The notes under the pieces were generated by a model that was not told the origin of the DNA, did no database searches, and saw only the letters and a program-made list of their open reading frames with translations. The position numbers and the translations under genes are program-made. A stretch of DNA of 64,000 bases from Ziziphus jujuba (taxonomy: Eukaryota > Streptophyta > Magnoliopsida > Rosales > Rhamnaceae): contig NC_083381.1 of NCBI RefSeq assembly GCF_031755915.1, positions 3,670,501-3,734,500 of the forward strand, read 5' to 3'. This document shows, in pieces, positions 49,719-60,829 of this stretch (position 1 is the first letter of the stretch; each line of letters opens with the position of its first letter).

Positions 49719-50510
49719 ATGTGAGTTGAGTTTCCTCTTCATGCGCTAGAAAAATCAAAATTTTGAGGATACTTTTGATTTTTTAAACCATGACTATTAT
49801 AAATAAAATATGCAAATATATTTATTTATTTGATAAAATTATTTATTAATTAAGACATATAAAACTATTATTACAATTATATTATATTTCATAAGTTTTA
49901 TCACATTAGCACATAGAGCTCCTCCATAAAAATTGTTTGTCTCTTCCTCATTCTCATTTGTAAACGTAAAATGTAATAAATAATTATTAAAAGATGTATC
50001 TCCTTGATAATTTTGCATTTAATTGTTAATATACAAACCATATGAATCTTATATTAAATACGGTTATTTTTTATGATAATCACTATATGATATTAGCTAA
50101 CTCTATGCATAACTATTACTAGATTGATAATATTTTAAACAAAATTATTATGAAAAATATATTTTCAATGACCTTTTTGTTGGTGCAAAAATCAAATCAA
50201 AACTGCACACCTTCCTTCGTCATCGAAAACCCTATAAATTTGTAAAATAGAGAAAACTCCACTAGAAGGCCTTTAGAAGTGCCAATGTGGCGCCAACTAA
50301 GAACCCTCTTATGGTTAGGTCAGAAGAGAAAAAATTAGACTTTTAGTGAAAACTAAGATTGGAAGAGAAAATAATGTGTGAAAGTGTTTTTCCATAGTAC
50401 CTTGTATGATGACTTTATAACCCTTTATATAGGCACCTAACTCGGTTTTAGGTAGGAGAAATATAAAATAAAATAGATACTATTTATAAATAAAAATAAT
50501 CCATTTGGGA
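49719..50510. other. hAT-like fragment and unassigned DNA
   Basis: About 49790-50160 matches copies 3 and 5 (AAATTATTTATTAATTAAGA, TTGATAATTTTGCATTTAAT), so it is a further truncated member on the minus strand. From 50160 to 50510 nothing is recognised. Confidence 0.45.
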
Positions 50511-53004
50511 TGTAACAGCTCGATCCAAGAAAATGCCCTTAATTTGAAGTTTTGACCAAGTTTGATTAAAGTTGATCGAGATTGACCAAGTGGGTTCCAT
50601 AATTGACTTTTTACTGCAATAGAAATTTTGCATTGACCTAGGTACCATGGTGAAGTACTCGTCAACACGAGTTTGTAGACTAGTAGTGCATCAAAATCGA
50701 AATTGAGATTAGAAAGTTATGGTTAAAACAAAGTGCAACCTAGACTTATCGATGAGCCCGGGGTTGACTTTGTATCTATATAAATTTTGATGTTAACTCA
50801 TGTAATATGTGATAGTGCTCATCAATATGAGTCCGTAGACTAGCGACATGGTTAATTTGGACATACGGTTAAAAAATTATGGTTTGTAAAATTGTGTTGA
50901 TCTTTTTTTAGACTGACTTTACCAAGCGGTAGAATATTTAAAGGAGTCTTTGACTTGTGCCATGTGTCACCATCAAAGAGGGCCACGTGTCCTTTGAATA
51001 AAAAATATTTTTTTTTCTTTTCGTTTTCCTTCCCCTATCTCTCTTTCACATGCAAAGAAGGTCCACCCTCTCTTTCTCTTTCTACAAGCCTTTTTGAATT
51101 CCTACCTTTTTGGCTGTTTGTACACTGCATGCCCCGGACAAAGGGAGAACCCGCAAGAATTTCATCCTGCAGCAGGAAAATCACGATGAGCCGTCACCAA
51201 AGGTGCCCAAATCTGGCATCCATCGATGGCTACGATGAAGCCGTTTTTTCAGCGATCCGGCTACCTCCTGGCTAAATCAATCCTCTCTCCCACCATTTTT
51301 AGACCTCTTGAGCTCAATTCTAAGCTCCATATAAGTCAATTCCCTACCATTTTGGAGACATGATGAGTTTAATTTTGGTCAAATTTTCCCAACCATTTTC
51401 CAATCACCACCGGCTTTGTCGAGCCTAATGGAGGTTAGCAGCATGTTTTTCATCTCTTTTGCTTTCTATTGTACATTGTTTGTGAATTATAGTGATGTAT
51501 TTGGAAATTACCATTTTTAAGTCAATTTTATATTTATTGTGATAATTGTGTTAAATTGTGTATATATGCACATGTTCATGCACGGACATGTGCATGTATG
51601 TTTGCAAATGTATATATGTATATATAAGTATATTTTTGTACTCCATTGGTAGGTGTGTAGATATTTTATATATAGATTGAGAATATGTATATATATATAT
51701 ATATGTGTGTGTGCTTCTTAAAAGAATTGTATATATATGAATATATATGTGAGTGTGTGTGAACATATGTGATTATACATATATAAATATAAGTGTATAT
51801 GAATATATATATATATATATTGTATAAATAGGTATATAAACATCTATATACTTGTTAAAAAGATTGTCTTTATATGTATATGACTATATATCTGAATGTA
51901 TATAGATGAATATATATACTTGCGTATATCTAGATGCATATATATATATATATTGTGTTATTTAAAATTTCAAAAAATATTGTATATGTTTTAAAATTTA
52001 GGAAAATTGTGATTTAATTTTATTGTGTAGAACTTATATAATTTAAATATATTTATTACATAAAATTTATATTTATGATTTTAAAGAAATTATTGTGATA
52101 ATAATTAATTTTATAAAATTACTGAATTTATTTAGGCGTTTAAAAGGAAATATAGAATTTTATAGTTTTGGCAAAAGTGTGTCAACCTCGATGGTATTTT
52201 GTCAAATTTTTGTATTTATGATTTTCTAAATTTTTATAGTTTTTAGATGCATTATGTAATACTGATGTTCCATATTGTATTCATGATTAATGCCCATATA
52301 TGTATGGCCATCCTGTGGGAGCTATGGGCCTGAGGGTTGGTAAGTATTTTGCACAGTGAGCATAAATCGCCTCCCCTTGGCCGCATGATTGTTGGTTATT
52401 ATATTATGATTTAACAAGCGAGTTATATATATGATTGTCCTTTGTGAGCTGTGGTGAGACATGGTAAGCAAGTATTTTGCATATTGAGCATCAGCCATCC
52501 CCTTTTGGACCAAGATGGCTGGTCATTATGGATTAATGCGCATGTATATATGGCCATCCTGTAAGCACTATGGGCTTGAGTATATGCAAGTATTTCGTAC
52601 AATGAGACACCTTCTCTTCTGCTGAAGGATGAATGGTTCAACCGTGGTAAGTTATTAGTAATTATATATATATATATATATATATTTTGTTTGTATCACA
52701 CCATATGGGGGCAACAATCCGATTCGACCTATTAATAGTCTAGTCTCATAACTCTGCTGCCTACATGACCAGTGGGTCAGACGACCACCATAGGCAACCA
52801 CCTCAAATCATATTGGTAGTAATGTATTTGCAACAGTTGTTATCATGCGACCGTGCACTAACATGAGATATGCTATATCGAGCATATTTCCACTACAAGT
52901 GAGCGAATTACTTAGTATATTTATAGATTTTAAAAATTTATTTTATTTTATCTATTCATGGTTATGATTTTGTATTGTTATTATTATTTCTTATTATGAT
53001 GATG

Positions 53005-53042
<38 letters not shown>

Positions 53043-53845
53043 TATTATTATTATTATTAATTATTATGATTATTATTATTATTATTATTTATCATTATTA
53101 TGGTTATTGATTATCATTGTAGTTGTCATTATTATTTATCATGATTATTATTATTATTATTATTAATATTGTTATTGTTGTTGTTATTATTATTATTATT
53201 ATTATCACTATTATTGTTATTGTTATTACCAATATTAATATTATTCTTTGTTACTATTATTATTATCATTATTAATGTCAATTGCATACTTATCGTATTT
53301 GTCTGAATGGGCAAGTATTATAACCTTCGAGTAAATATCATAGCCTTCGAGCAAGTATTGTAGCCTTCGGACAAGTATTATTATTTTCAAGCAAGGTATT
53401 GTAGCCTTTGGCAAGTTACCCAAACTCTTGAGAGATTGTATCATTACTATTATTATTGTTATTATCATTATTATTATTGTTATTTTTATCATTTTTTACT
53501 CATATTTACGGGTTTAAAATATTCACGAAATATTGTAATACCATATAAGTGGGTGGTGTGTCTGAACACCAGTCATAAAAGAATTCATGTTTTATTAAAT
53601 TATTCTTGCATCTATATCCCTGTGCTATTGTTATTGAAGTCCTGCAGATTTGCAGAAATCTCCTGTAGAAAGGTGAGAGGAATAATGTGCTGTATTATTG
53701 GAGTTTGTGATTTGTGCAGGAAATTTTGGGGTATGTCCATTCCTTTGGGGAGATGCTATCAGATTTTTTATAGAAAGGTTCAGTAGGGTTTCCCAATTAA
53801 GGCTCATCTAGGGTTTTAGTAAGAAATCCCGGGTGGGTCCTGACA
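50511..53845 (-). mobile_element. Long-LTR family copy I
   Basis: Plus-strand ends TGTAACAGCTCGATCC and GGGTCCTGACA, 3335 bp, flanked by TGGGA and TAGGA (4/5). It contains the GC-rich interior (about 51120-51270), TA-rich DNA, three subrepeats (about 52300-52640), a trinucleotide array (52975-53280) and five to six 20-bp units (about 53300-53420). The 106-codon frame at 50955-51275 lies in the LTR and has no domain. Confidence 0.85.
52975..53280. repeat. Inverted trinucleotide array (AAT)n-(ATT)n
   Basis: About 11 AAT units (53004-53040) are directly followed by ATT units (53041 on), making a perfect inverted triplet repeat of about 30 bp per arm; further ATT/GTT triplets follow. Frames on both strands code only Asn or Ile/Tyr runs. 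Confidence 0.85.
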
Positions 53846-54450
53846 TAGGACCTGCAATTTATTTAGATCAAGACAATTCAATTACATTGGACCACATATA
53901 TAATCCTAACTGTTTTGTAATTTAAACGGTTTAGGTGTAGCTTCCCTATTGTCCAAATTTTAGGGAGTAATTAAATTTAACCCAATAGTCAGGCCTCCCA
54001 CTCCCTTATGTGAAGAATTCACTCATTTAAAGTAATGAATGTTGACTTCGAGTTGAGGAATGTCTGTGTAGTCTTGTATTACTTTAATTTGCTTGGGTTT
54101 ATGAATGCCTTCATTTTGATTCCACACTTGATATTACTCTATTGTATCTAGTTTAAAATTATCTTGTGGTCTGAGATGAAATTTAATTGTCCAACTGCTA
54201 TACTTAGTTGATAAGTGTGAACTTTATAATGTTTTGATTAGTCAATTATTGTGGATAAATGCTTTTATATTCTAAATAATGCACCTTATTAAGTTGATTC
54301 TAGTCTAAAATTAGTTTGTACTATTTTTCCACCATCTACCTATTTGAGCTAGTGCCTATACAAGGTCAAAAGTGAAACAAATGCAGACAACACCCATAAT
54401 TCATATGGTTCATAACTTTTACAAGTACACCTACTTCCCCAAAATAACCT
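53846..54450. other. Spacer related to 39.85-40.08 kb
   Basis: About 53935-54080 resembles 39930-40084. No gene is seen. To the right, the ankyrin pseudogene starts near 54451. Confidence 0.45.
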
Positions 54451-54781
54451 ATGCATCAACAATGTCAGACACATCTCAAGGATCCTTTTCACAAAGTTGG
54501 CTAACTTTGTTTCAAGATCAATGTCTTCTTTTGTATTATTAGGTGCTGGCTAGAGAGTATCTTTAAAACAAATTTGGTTGATTTTGGTTTTTTTTCAAGT
54601 GATAATAATCTATTTTTGAAGTGGATATGGAAGACTAATTCCAACCTCGAGTCAAAAAATGATGAAGACGCTCTTTATAGTGTTCTTTAAATATAGAAAT
54701 TTGGCCCATAGCTACTGCCTTATACAGCTAATGATCTATGTTGATGATATCATCTATTTGTAGGGGGACTTGGGGCTGAAT
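54451..54781 (-). pseudogene. Ankyrin/PGG gene exon 1 duplicate, part 1
   Basis: Matches 21150-21545 of the intact gene in order: ACATCTCAAGGATC, AAAGTTGGCTAACTTTG, TCAATGTCTTCTT, GATATGGAAGACT and GGGGGACTTGGGGCTGAAT blocks. The region between about 54545 and 54575 is shorter than in the gene: the NHTEEDI duplication and about 60 bp beside it are absent. Several frame-breaking changes. Continues at 56749 across copy J. Confidence 0.85.
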
Positions 54782-56748
54782 TGTCAGGACCCTGTCAGTG
54801 TTACTTATCTGAATCCTAGGATGGCCCCGACTAGGAAAAATTCTACCTGAAATTCTACAAAAAATAGCAACATCACCCCTATAAAATTAACTTCTCCAAA
54901 TTTTTTCCCGTATAGAAAACTCACTCCAAAAAATATACATCTGCCTTATTTCTCCCATCTTTACTAGAAGTTTTCAAAAATTTATAGGATTTCAATAACA
55001 CTAGCATAGGAATATATATAGAACTATAAATGATAAATCAAAAATACATTTTTATGCGTAGGAACCCCTTTAGAGTTTCCTACCTAAAACCAGGATGGTG
55101 CCGACACTCCCTAATTTTCACTCAGCACAGAAAATATGTATTTCTGTAAATTCAAGGCCGTCCGCACCTCTCACTTAATATAATCTCACAATTTTCAACA
55201 CTTTGTGAATATACCAAATACATAAATGTAGATAAAAAGATAATAATAATAATACATACTATTTTTTCACATCTAGGAAATATATAGATATAAATTTATA
55301 CCATTAAGAACCAATAAATTGTAGGATATCTTTAAATAAAATAAATTACACACCACTAGTGAATAACTTAAGTCATGGCATTAATTCTGATAATATCACC
55401 ACTATTCATAACCAACATAAATACATATTTTTGTTATATACATATACATAAATAGGAATATATATATATATACAATTTTTCAAAGGATTTAAGTGATCTG
55501 CTCATAGGCTAATACATCTATCCGAAGACTACTACACCTATCTGAAGGCTTGCACACCTGTCCAAAGGCTTATACACCTATCCAAAGGTTTATACACCTG
55601 TCCAAAGCATAAAGGCTCATATAATTTTTCAAAGGCTAATACACTTGCGTGAAGGCTGATACACCTGCCTAAGGCTGATACACCTACTGAAAGGCTCATA
55701 CATGTGCCCAAAGGTTGATACACTTATCTGAAGGCTCATACTCCTACCCGAAGTCTCATACACTTGCCCAAAGACTGTTATACTTGCTCGAAGGCTAATA
55801 AACCTGTCCAAAAGCTAATACACCTGCTTGAAGGCTCATATACTTGCTCGAAGGTTGATACACCTGCTCGAAGGTTAAGCCAAATTTCAAATCAACGCAA
55901 CTCTCAAACAACTTAGAATTTGAAAGAACAAGACCCATATTTGGAATTAAAAGGTCCAAAATACAGTGGATAAAGGTATGGGTCGGGTTGGGATGGCCAG
56001 AAAATGGTGAAATCATTGGAATTTGGAAAACCATTGCCATCGGCTTCAAATGCCCAATCCGAGCACATAGCTAGCCAGCTGACCATAAAATTTGGAGGCC
56101 AAGCTCGCCAACGACTGGGCTCTACTAATGGCTAGCATGTGTCAACATTTAGTCGTCAAAAAATGATCAATTGCGGCCAATCCGAGAGAGCAAAAGAGAG
56201 AGAGAGGGAGAGAGAGAGAGGCTTTCGTGCGAGAGGAGAAAGAGAGAAAAGAAAAAAAAAAGATATATGGCACATGGCACCTATAGGTTGGTGACATGCG
56301 GTGCCCCATGGGGATATTTCTTTAAAATACCTTTACATGCTTTTTGATAAAAACTACCCGTAGAGGCAGTTCTAGAAAAATAAGTACAAATTTACAAATT
56401 CATAACTTTTCAACAATAGGTTTAAATTAAAGGTCCTACATATCGATGAGTACTATAAGATGGTATAGAAGTCAAAGACATAATTTATATAGATACTAAT
56501 CAACCTCGACCTCGCTTAATCAATCCGAGGTGTATATTGTTCTAATCATAACTTCCTAATCTCATCTTCTGTTTTTGAATACTATTAGTCTATGAACTTT
56601 AGTCGATGCGTACTTCATCATGGTGCATCAGTCAAACCAAAATTTCTCTCGTAACAAAAAGTTAACTATGAGAGCGTCAACCAGTCAACTCCAGTCAAAT
56701 TTGGTAAAAATTTAAATTCAAAGAGTTTTTTCGGGTCGAGGTGTTACA
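54782..56748 (+). mobile_element. Long-LTR family copy J, inserted in the ankyrin pseudogene
   Basis: TGTCAGGACCCTGTCAG...GAGGTGTTACA, 1967 bp, flanked by an exact TGAAT (54777-54781 and 56749-56753). Removing it rejoins the GGGGCTGAATATTGA stretch that the intact gene has as GGGGCGGAATATTGA. It is the shortest complete copy, yet it carries the largest 20-bp minisatellite (about 55500-55880). Confidence 0.93.
55500..55880. repeat. 20-22-bp minisatellite, about 18 units
   Basis: Units resemble GAAGGCTCATACACTTGCCC with variation at a few positions. Frames through it (55538-55861) spell a repeating Ser/Leu/Tyr/Glu-rich peptide and are not genes. The minus-strand reading CCTTCGGGCAAGTAT is the unit seen three to six times in copies D, G and I. 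Confidence 0.9.
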
Positions 56749-56905
56749 TGAATATTGATACCCTATGAGTCTATTCTATTCTCTTTATTGGCTTTGATTT
56801 GTTTGGAAAACTCATAAATTAATTACACGGTCAAATTAATCCTTTCCATATTCTATGCAATTAAATAGGCAAACGAGAAATCAACACAAGAAAGCAATAG
56901 GGACT
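56749..56905 (-). pseudogene. Ankyrin/PGG gene duplicate, part 2 (start region and upstream)
   Basis: Matches 21546-21700 of the intact locus: the region of the start codons (the Met14 ATG is lost), then TGCAATTAAATAGGCAAACG and CAGGGCTTGTTTGG upstream. Because non-transcribed upstream DNA is included, this is a DNA-level duplicate, not a retrocopy. Confidence 0.75.
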
Positions 56906-58137
56906 CAGGGCTTGTTTGGCCATTCTTTTTGTTTTTTTAAAAATGGCCCCTGAATGATGAATAAAAGATTCTTCTATGAAACTAAAATGTGTTTGGCAAT
57001 TTTTTTCTTTTTCTTTTTGAATTGCTATTGCTTTTTCTAGTTGAGTCTTGAACGACCCATTTGGTGGAGCTTTGAGAAGCCAAAAGTGGCTTTGTAGGAC
57101 TAAAAAGCTACTTTTGAGAGATCCACCAACCTTAAGTTTGTCCAATACTTTGAAGGCATTTTCCAGTCACCGACGGTGAAATTGGACCAGGGTAAGTACA
57201 CCACTATGTTACTCATCTCTTGGGCATTCCATTAATATAAACTTTGTGAATTTTGAATGTCGTATGATATTTTTTCATACTTGGGGTCAATTAGTTAAAC
57301 ATTGGATAAAATTTGACTATGTTTAGACACAATTGGACAAAATTAAGGTTAGATTAGTGTTAATTAGGTGTTAATGGGACCCGATGGAAGGTTAATATCA
57401 TAAAATTGGACCTTGGGTCAAAAAACCTATTTTGGTTATGGGATCTTGAAGGTTCGCAATAAATTATAGCCTTCAGTGTCTAATTTTCATAATGATAGAT
57501 TTGTATAAGTATTTTAAGATATTTGGTCTGCGCCAATATCTTGGGTTTGATTTACGACGCCTAAAGAATATTTTAGTATATTATAGGTACGCGTACTAAA
57601 ATTGAAAATGACCTTACAACAGAATAGGATGGAAATTAGTGGTACCTATGAGAAGATTTATTTTCTTAAATATTTTTGGGGGCATGTTAAATTGATAGTT
57701 CATGGTTTTCGAAGTTTTATGAAATTTATATAAAATTTTGGTTATATAATTATATATTGAACATATATATATATATATATAATTTATCATTTCATGTGAT
57801 TTTTAGCAAGTTTTAAATGTTTTAAATTTTAATATGCTCATGATGAAATTGTGGATCTTGGTATTTCAAAAGTTTTGGTAGTTGGATTGATTAATGCTAT
57901 ATAACTTTACATGGCAATATTTTTGGCATCCAAATAATACTTATAATTTAATTATTCTATTTAATTTATTTATATGTGATTTACATATGATATGTCAGAT
58001 GGTTACATTGAGTTTTTGCATATGGATACAAAGAAATAACAATATTTTTATTATAGAATATATGTGAGATATGGATTGGTGATACTATGTGCCAAACAAA
58101 GATAAGGTCGTAGAAACAGATATGGATTTAGTTATGG
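56906..58137. other. Unassigned DNA, probably retroelement relic
   Basis: A stretch near 57130-57190 (CCAGTCACCGACGGTG) resembles the LTR-interior segments at 45260 and 51400. No gene is supported; the minus frame at 56861-57145 overlaps pseudogene-flanking DNA and has no domain. Confidence 0.4.
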
Positions 58138-58517
58138 TGTGACAACCAGTGTGGGCGAGTGTGGGGCATTAGCAGTCTACCTAGTGTCCAATTCCACATT
58201 GTTTAAATTTAATGATAGTCACTCTCATAATACCAAGGCCTTTACAGAGCAGTTGGCTTCAGGATTCAAGAGAACTTTAAAGTTAAGTGTGCTCAGGCGA
58301 GAGTACTCTAAAGATGAGTGACTTCTCAAAAAGCTTTGAGGCTAAATTGGGGATAATATCAACAAAGAGTTATAGGTCTACCAGTAGAGGTAGAGTGTTA
58401 CAAATGGTATCAGAGCCTGTACCCAATCAAAAGTGTGCCTGCGAGGATGCTGGGCCCCAAAGGAGGGGACTGTGACAACCAGTACGAGCACTTGTGTGGT
58501 ACTGGCAAGCTACCTAG
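58138..58517 (+). mobile_element. Cassandra-type TRIM with 5S rRNA-like block
   Basis: LTR1 is 58138-58402 (TGTGACAACC...GTGTTACA, 265 bp). A tRNA-Met-type primer-binding site, TGGTATCAGAGC, lies at 58405-58416. The internal region is only 68 bp and ends in a purine tract (CCAAAGGAGGGGAC, 58457-58470). LTR2 starts with TGTGACAACC at 58471 and breaks off after 47 bp at the gypsy LTR. LTR1 positions 58258-58335 match plant 5S rRNA, including AGTTAAGTGTGCTCAGGC (box A, 15 of 18) and GATGAGTGAC (box C region). Tiny internal region, no genes and an embedded 5S block define Cassandra. The LTRs are only about two-thirds alike over the overlap, so the copy is old. Confidence 0.85.
58258..58335 (+). 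promoter_or_regulatory. 5S rRNA-like internal Pol III promoter in the Cassandra LTR
   Basis: The order GGATTC, GAACTTTAAAGTTAAG, GCTCAGGCGAGAGTA, GATGAGTGAC mirrors the internal control region of 5S rRNA genes. It has several changes, including in the box C part, so activity is doubtful. It is not an expressed 5S rRNA gene. Confidence 0.65.
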
Positions 58518-59657
58518 TGATGCGAATCCACCCGAGATAGCTCGACCAACAACCCGCTGGGGTGCTGACCCATTACAAATGAAGGTGGGGCCGATCACTA
58601 GGGCCCAAGCCAAGAAGTTCAAGGACAATCTTGCTGTCTTCATACAAGGATAAGTCATAGTCAAGAGGGGTTGGCCATATCTAAAGAACAAAGGCCTGTT
58701 TTACTCATACAAGCAATAGAAGCCAAAACGGGGTCGGGTGACGTTTTTGGTGACAATAAAGAGGCCGGGTTGTATGAATTGGAACCCCATCTTTATGGGT
58801 TTAATTTATATGGAGGATGAGTCATAGAAACCAGCCAAAGCAGCTTCAAAGCCGACCAACAAGGAGGTTTGCGCACAAGGAGAAGGAAAGGCCGGATTTG
58901 CTGTATTTTTCGCGGGCTTTACTGTATTTTACTGTATTAGCCTTTTCTCTTACTTCCAAGCAAGGGCAACGTGACGAACTTCACAATAAGCTTAGTTGGC
59001 ATCCTACAAAGCATATTGAAGCTGATTTGGAGCTCACTTGAGTCAAAGAATTGGTCAAAGTCAATGTAGTCAAAAAGCTAGTATTTTAGTTTCCTAATTT
59101 TATTCTACTTTTTGTTTTAGGAAACTACCATTATTTTTAGTTTCTATTTATTTATTTTCTGGACAAATAAGATTAGGAAAGTTATTATTTTATTATTTTA
59201 TTTGTAAATTAATTAATTCCTAATTCAAAATAAAGGAATTAATTAATCCAAATTAGATTAGGAAAAGGAAAGTTTCGGCCAAGGTAGAATTCTTCATTGA
59301 GTGGCCGGTTTTTCCTAGGGTTTTTAGGGTTTATTTTGTTTCTTTCAAAGCCTATTTAAAGGCTTATTTTTCATTAATAATGGAACTTTGAAACTTTGAT
59401 TTGATTATGAAAATACATGTGAGATTAATTATCTCTTTGTTCTTTGAGAACACCTAAAACACCATTAGAGAATTGGTTGTTTTAGCTTGACTTATCAATA
59501 GGTTTTCCATCCCCTATTGTGGCGTCTACATTATACCAAGGTTTCTAACCACAGGTTGGTTAGGGGTTGAGGTCAATTCCATTAGAACTTGAACTTAATT
59601 AAAGATCCGGGCTAATATAATACGGGTTTAGGAGCAGGTCGTCTTAGGTTCGTATCA
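58518..59657 (+). mobile_element. 5' LTR of a Ty3/gypsy element
   Basis: Bounded by TGATGCG and CGTATCA, a 6/7 terminal inverted repeat, 1140 bp. The right end is fixed by the primer-binding site two bases on. A TATTTAAAGG (about 59344) in the right third is a likely TATA region. The left 133 bp contain a reading frame for GPITRAQAKKF (58588-58620) ending at TAA 58651-58653, the C-terminal tail of gypsy polyproteins; in the 3' LTR this would finish pol. A shorter relative is the solo LTR at 31337. The 5-bp flank is CCTAG (58513-58517). Confidence 0.8.
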
Positions 59658-59659
59658 TT

Positions 59660-59671
59660 TGGTATCAGAGC
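59660..59671 (+). promoter_or_regulatory. Primer-binding site (initiator tRNA-Met)
   Basis: TGGTATCAGAGC, the standard plant LTR-retrotransposon site, two bases after the LTR end. Confidence 0.93.
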
Positions 59672-60829
59672 TAAATTTTGTTCAGGTTTGATCTATCTTT
59701 ATTTGCTTTATTTGTTTTTGTATTATTCTGCAATTTTAGCATTAGGTTAAGGTTGCATCCATCCTATACACGTTCAGCATCTTAAAAAAAAAAAAAAAAA
59801 ATTCATTCCTAGTTGAATTAGGATTTCCTAGTTTTATCGTATTTTTGTTTCCTAGTTTGTTGGTTGTCTTTTATCATTGTTCTTGTTAATTTGGTTTTTG
59901 TTGATTTTTATTTGCTGTTTTAGTCTTAAATATTTGCATTCATATATTCAAAAAAAAAAAAAAAAAAAAAACAAGAAAAAAAAAAAAAGAAGTTTGCAGC
60001 AACATTTAAAAAAAAAAAAAAAAACTGCACATTTTGTTTATTTGGAGGTCACTGGTTTGGTGTTTGTTTTGGATTTGGAATTGAAATTTTGGTACTTACT
60101 CTTGCTACTGCAGTTGTTTATGTCCTGTGAGTGAAAAAAAAAAAAAAAAGAAGAGGCAAAGCCGGATAAAAAAAAAAAAAAATATTTCGGCTTGTTGGAG
60201 TTTGATTTGTTTGCTGGGAATTTGTTGGAGCTGCTGGTTTTTTGTTTATTTATTCAATATTTGAATTGCTGGGAAATTATTTTTGCTGCTGGATATTGGA
60301 TTTTGAGTGCTTAAATTATTTGGATTAAAATCAGTTAAAGGATTTGATACAAAACTTGAATTACAAAGAACAACAACCAACAACTATTTTATATTTTTGT
60401 TCAATTTGATTCTTGTTTGTATTTGAATTTCTTTTCCTGGAATTTTATTCTTGAACTCGTAATCTACTACCATCTGGTGCAGTTTTAAAAAATTCCAACG
60501 TTTTTCCATTATTTTGTGTTTTCTTGTCTAGAAAGCCGAAAAATTAGGATTTGTTGGATTTTTTCGGTATTGCCAACTTTTTGCTACTGTTTTGTTGATA
60601 AGTTTAATTAAAACATATTAGTGATCTAATTGCTGTTTTGTGGGTGTTTTAATTAGAACTTTGAGATAATTCATTGAGTGGAAAAAGGCAAGAGTGTGTG
60701 AGCTTAAAAGAGGGTAAAAAGCCGAAACAAGTGTGCAAACACGAGTGTCGAGTCTTCATTTGAGTGAAACACATAAGGGAGTGAAATTTGTAAGGTCCTA
60801 TTTTATTTCTATTGCATTATTATACTAAC
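59672..60829 (+). other. Untranslated leader of the gypsy element
   Basis: 1158 bp between the primer-binding site and the gag start. It holds six A-runs of 13-22 bases (59784, 59950, 59976, 60008, 60134, 60168) and no long frame. Confidence 0.7.

Noticed and set aside
53132..53314. Asn-rich protein on the minus strand
   Set aside because: Product of the AAT/ATT array.
55538..55861. Repetitive peptide frames on the minus strand
   Set aside because: Translation of the 20-22-bp minisatellite; period not kept in frame, no start context.
55500..55880. CRISPR-like array
   Set aside because: Units are directly tandem with no unique spacers, and the DNA is eukaryotic.
58258..58335. A functional 5S rRNA gene
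   Set aside because: The similarity is partial, the 5' third is poor, and it lies inside a TRIM LTR with primer-binding site and purine tract.
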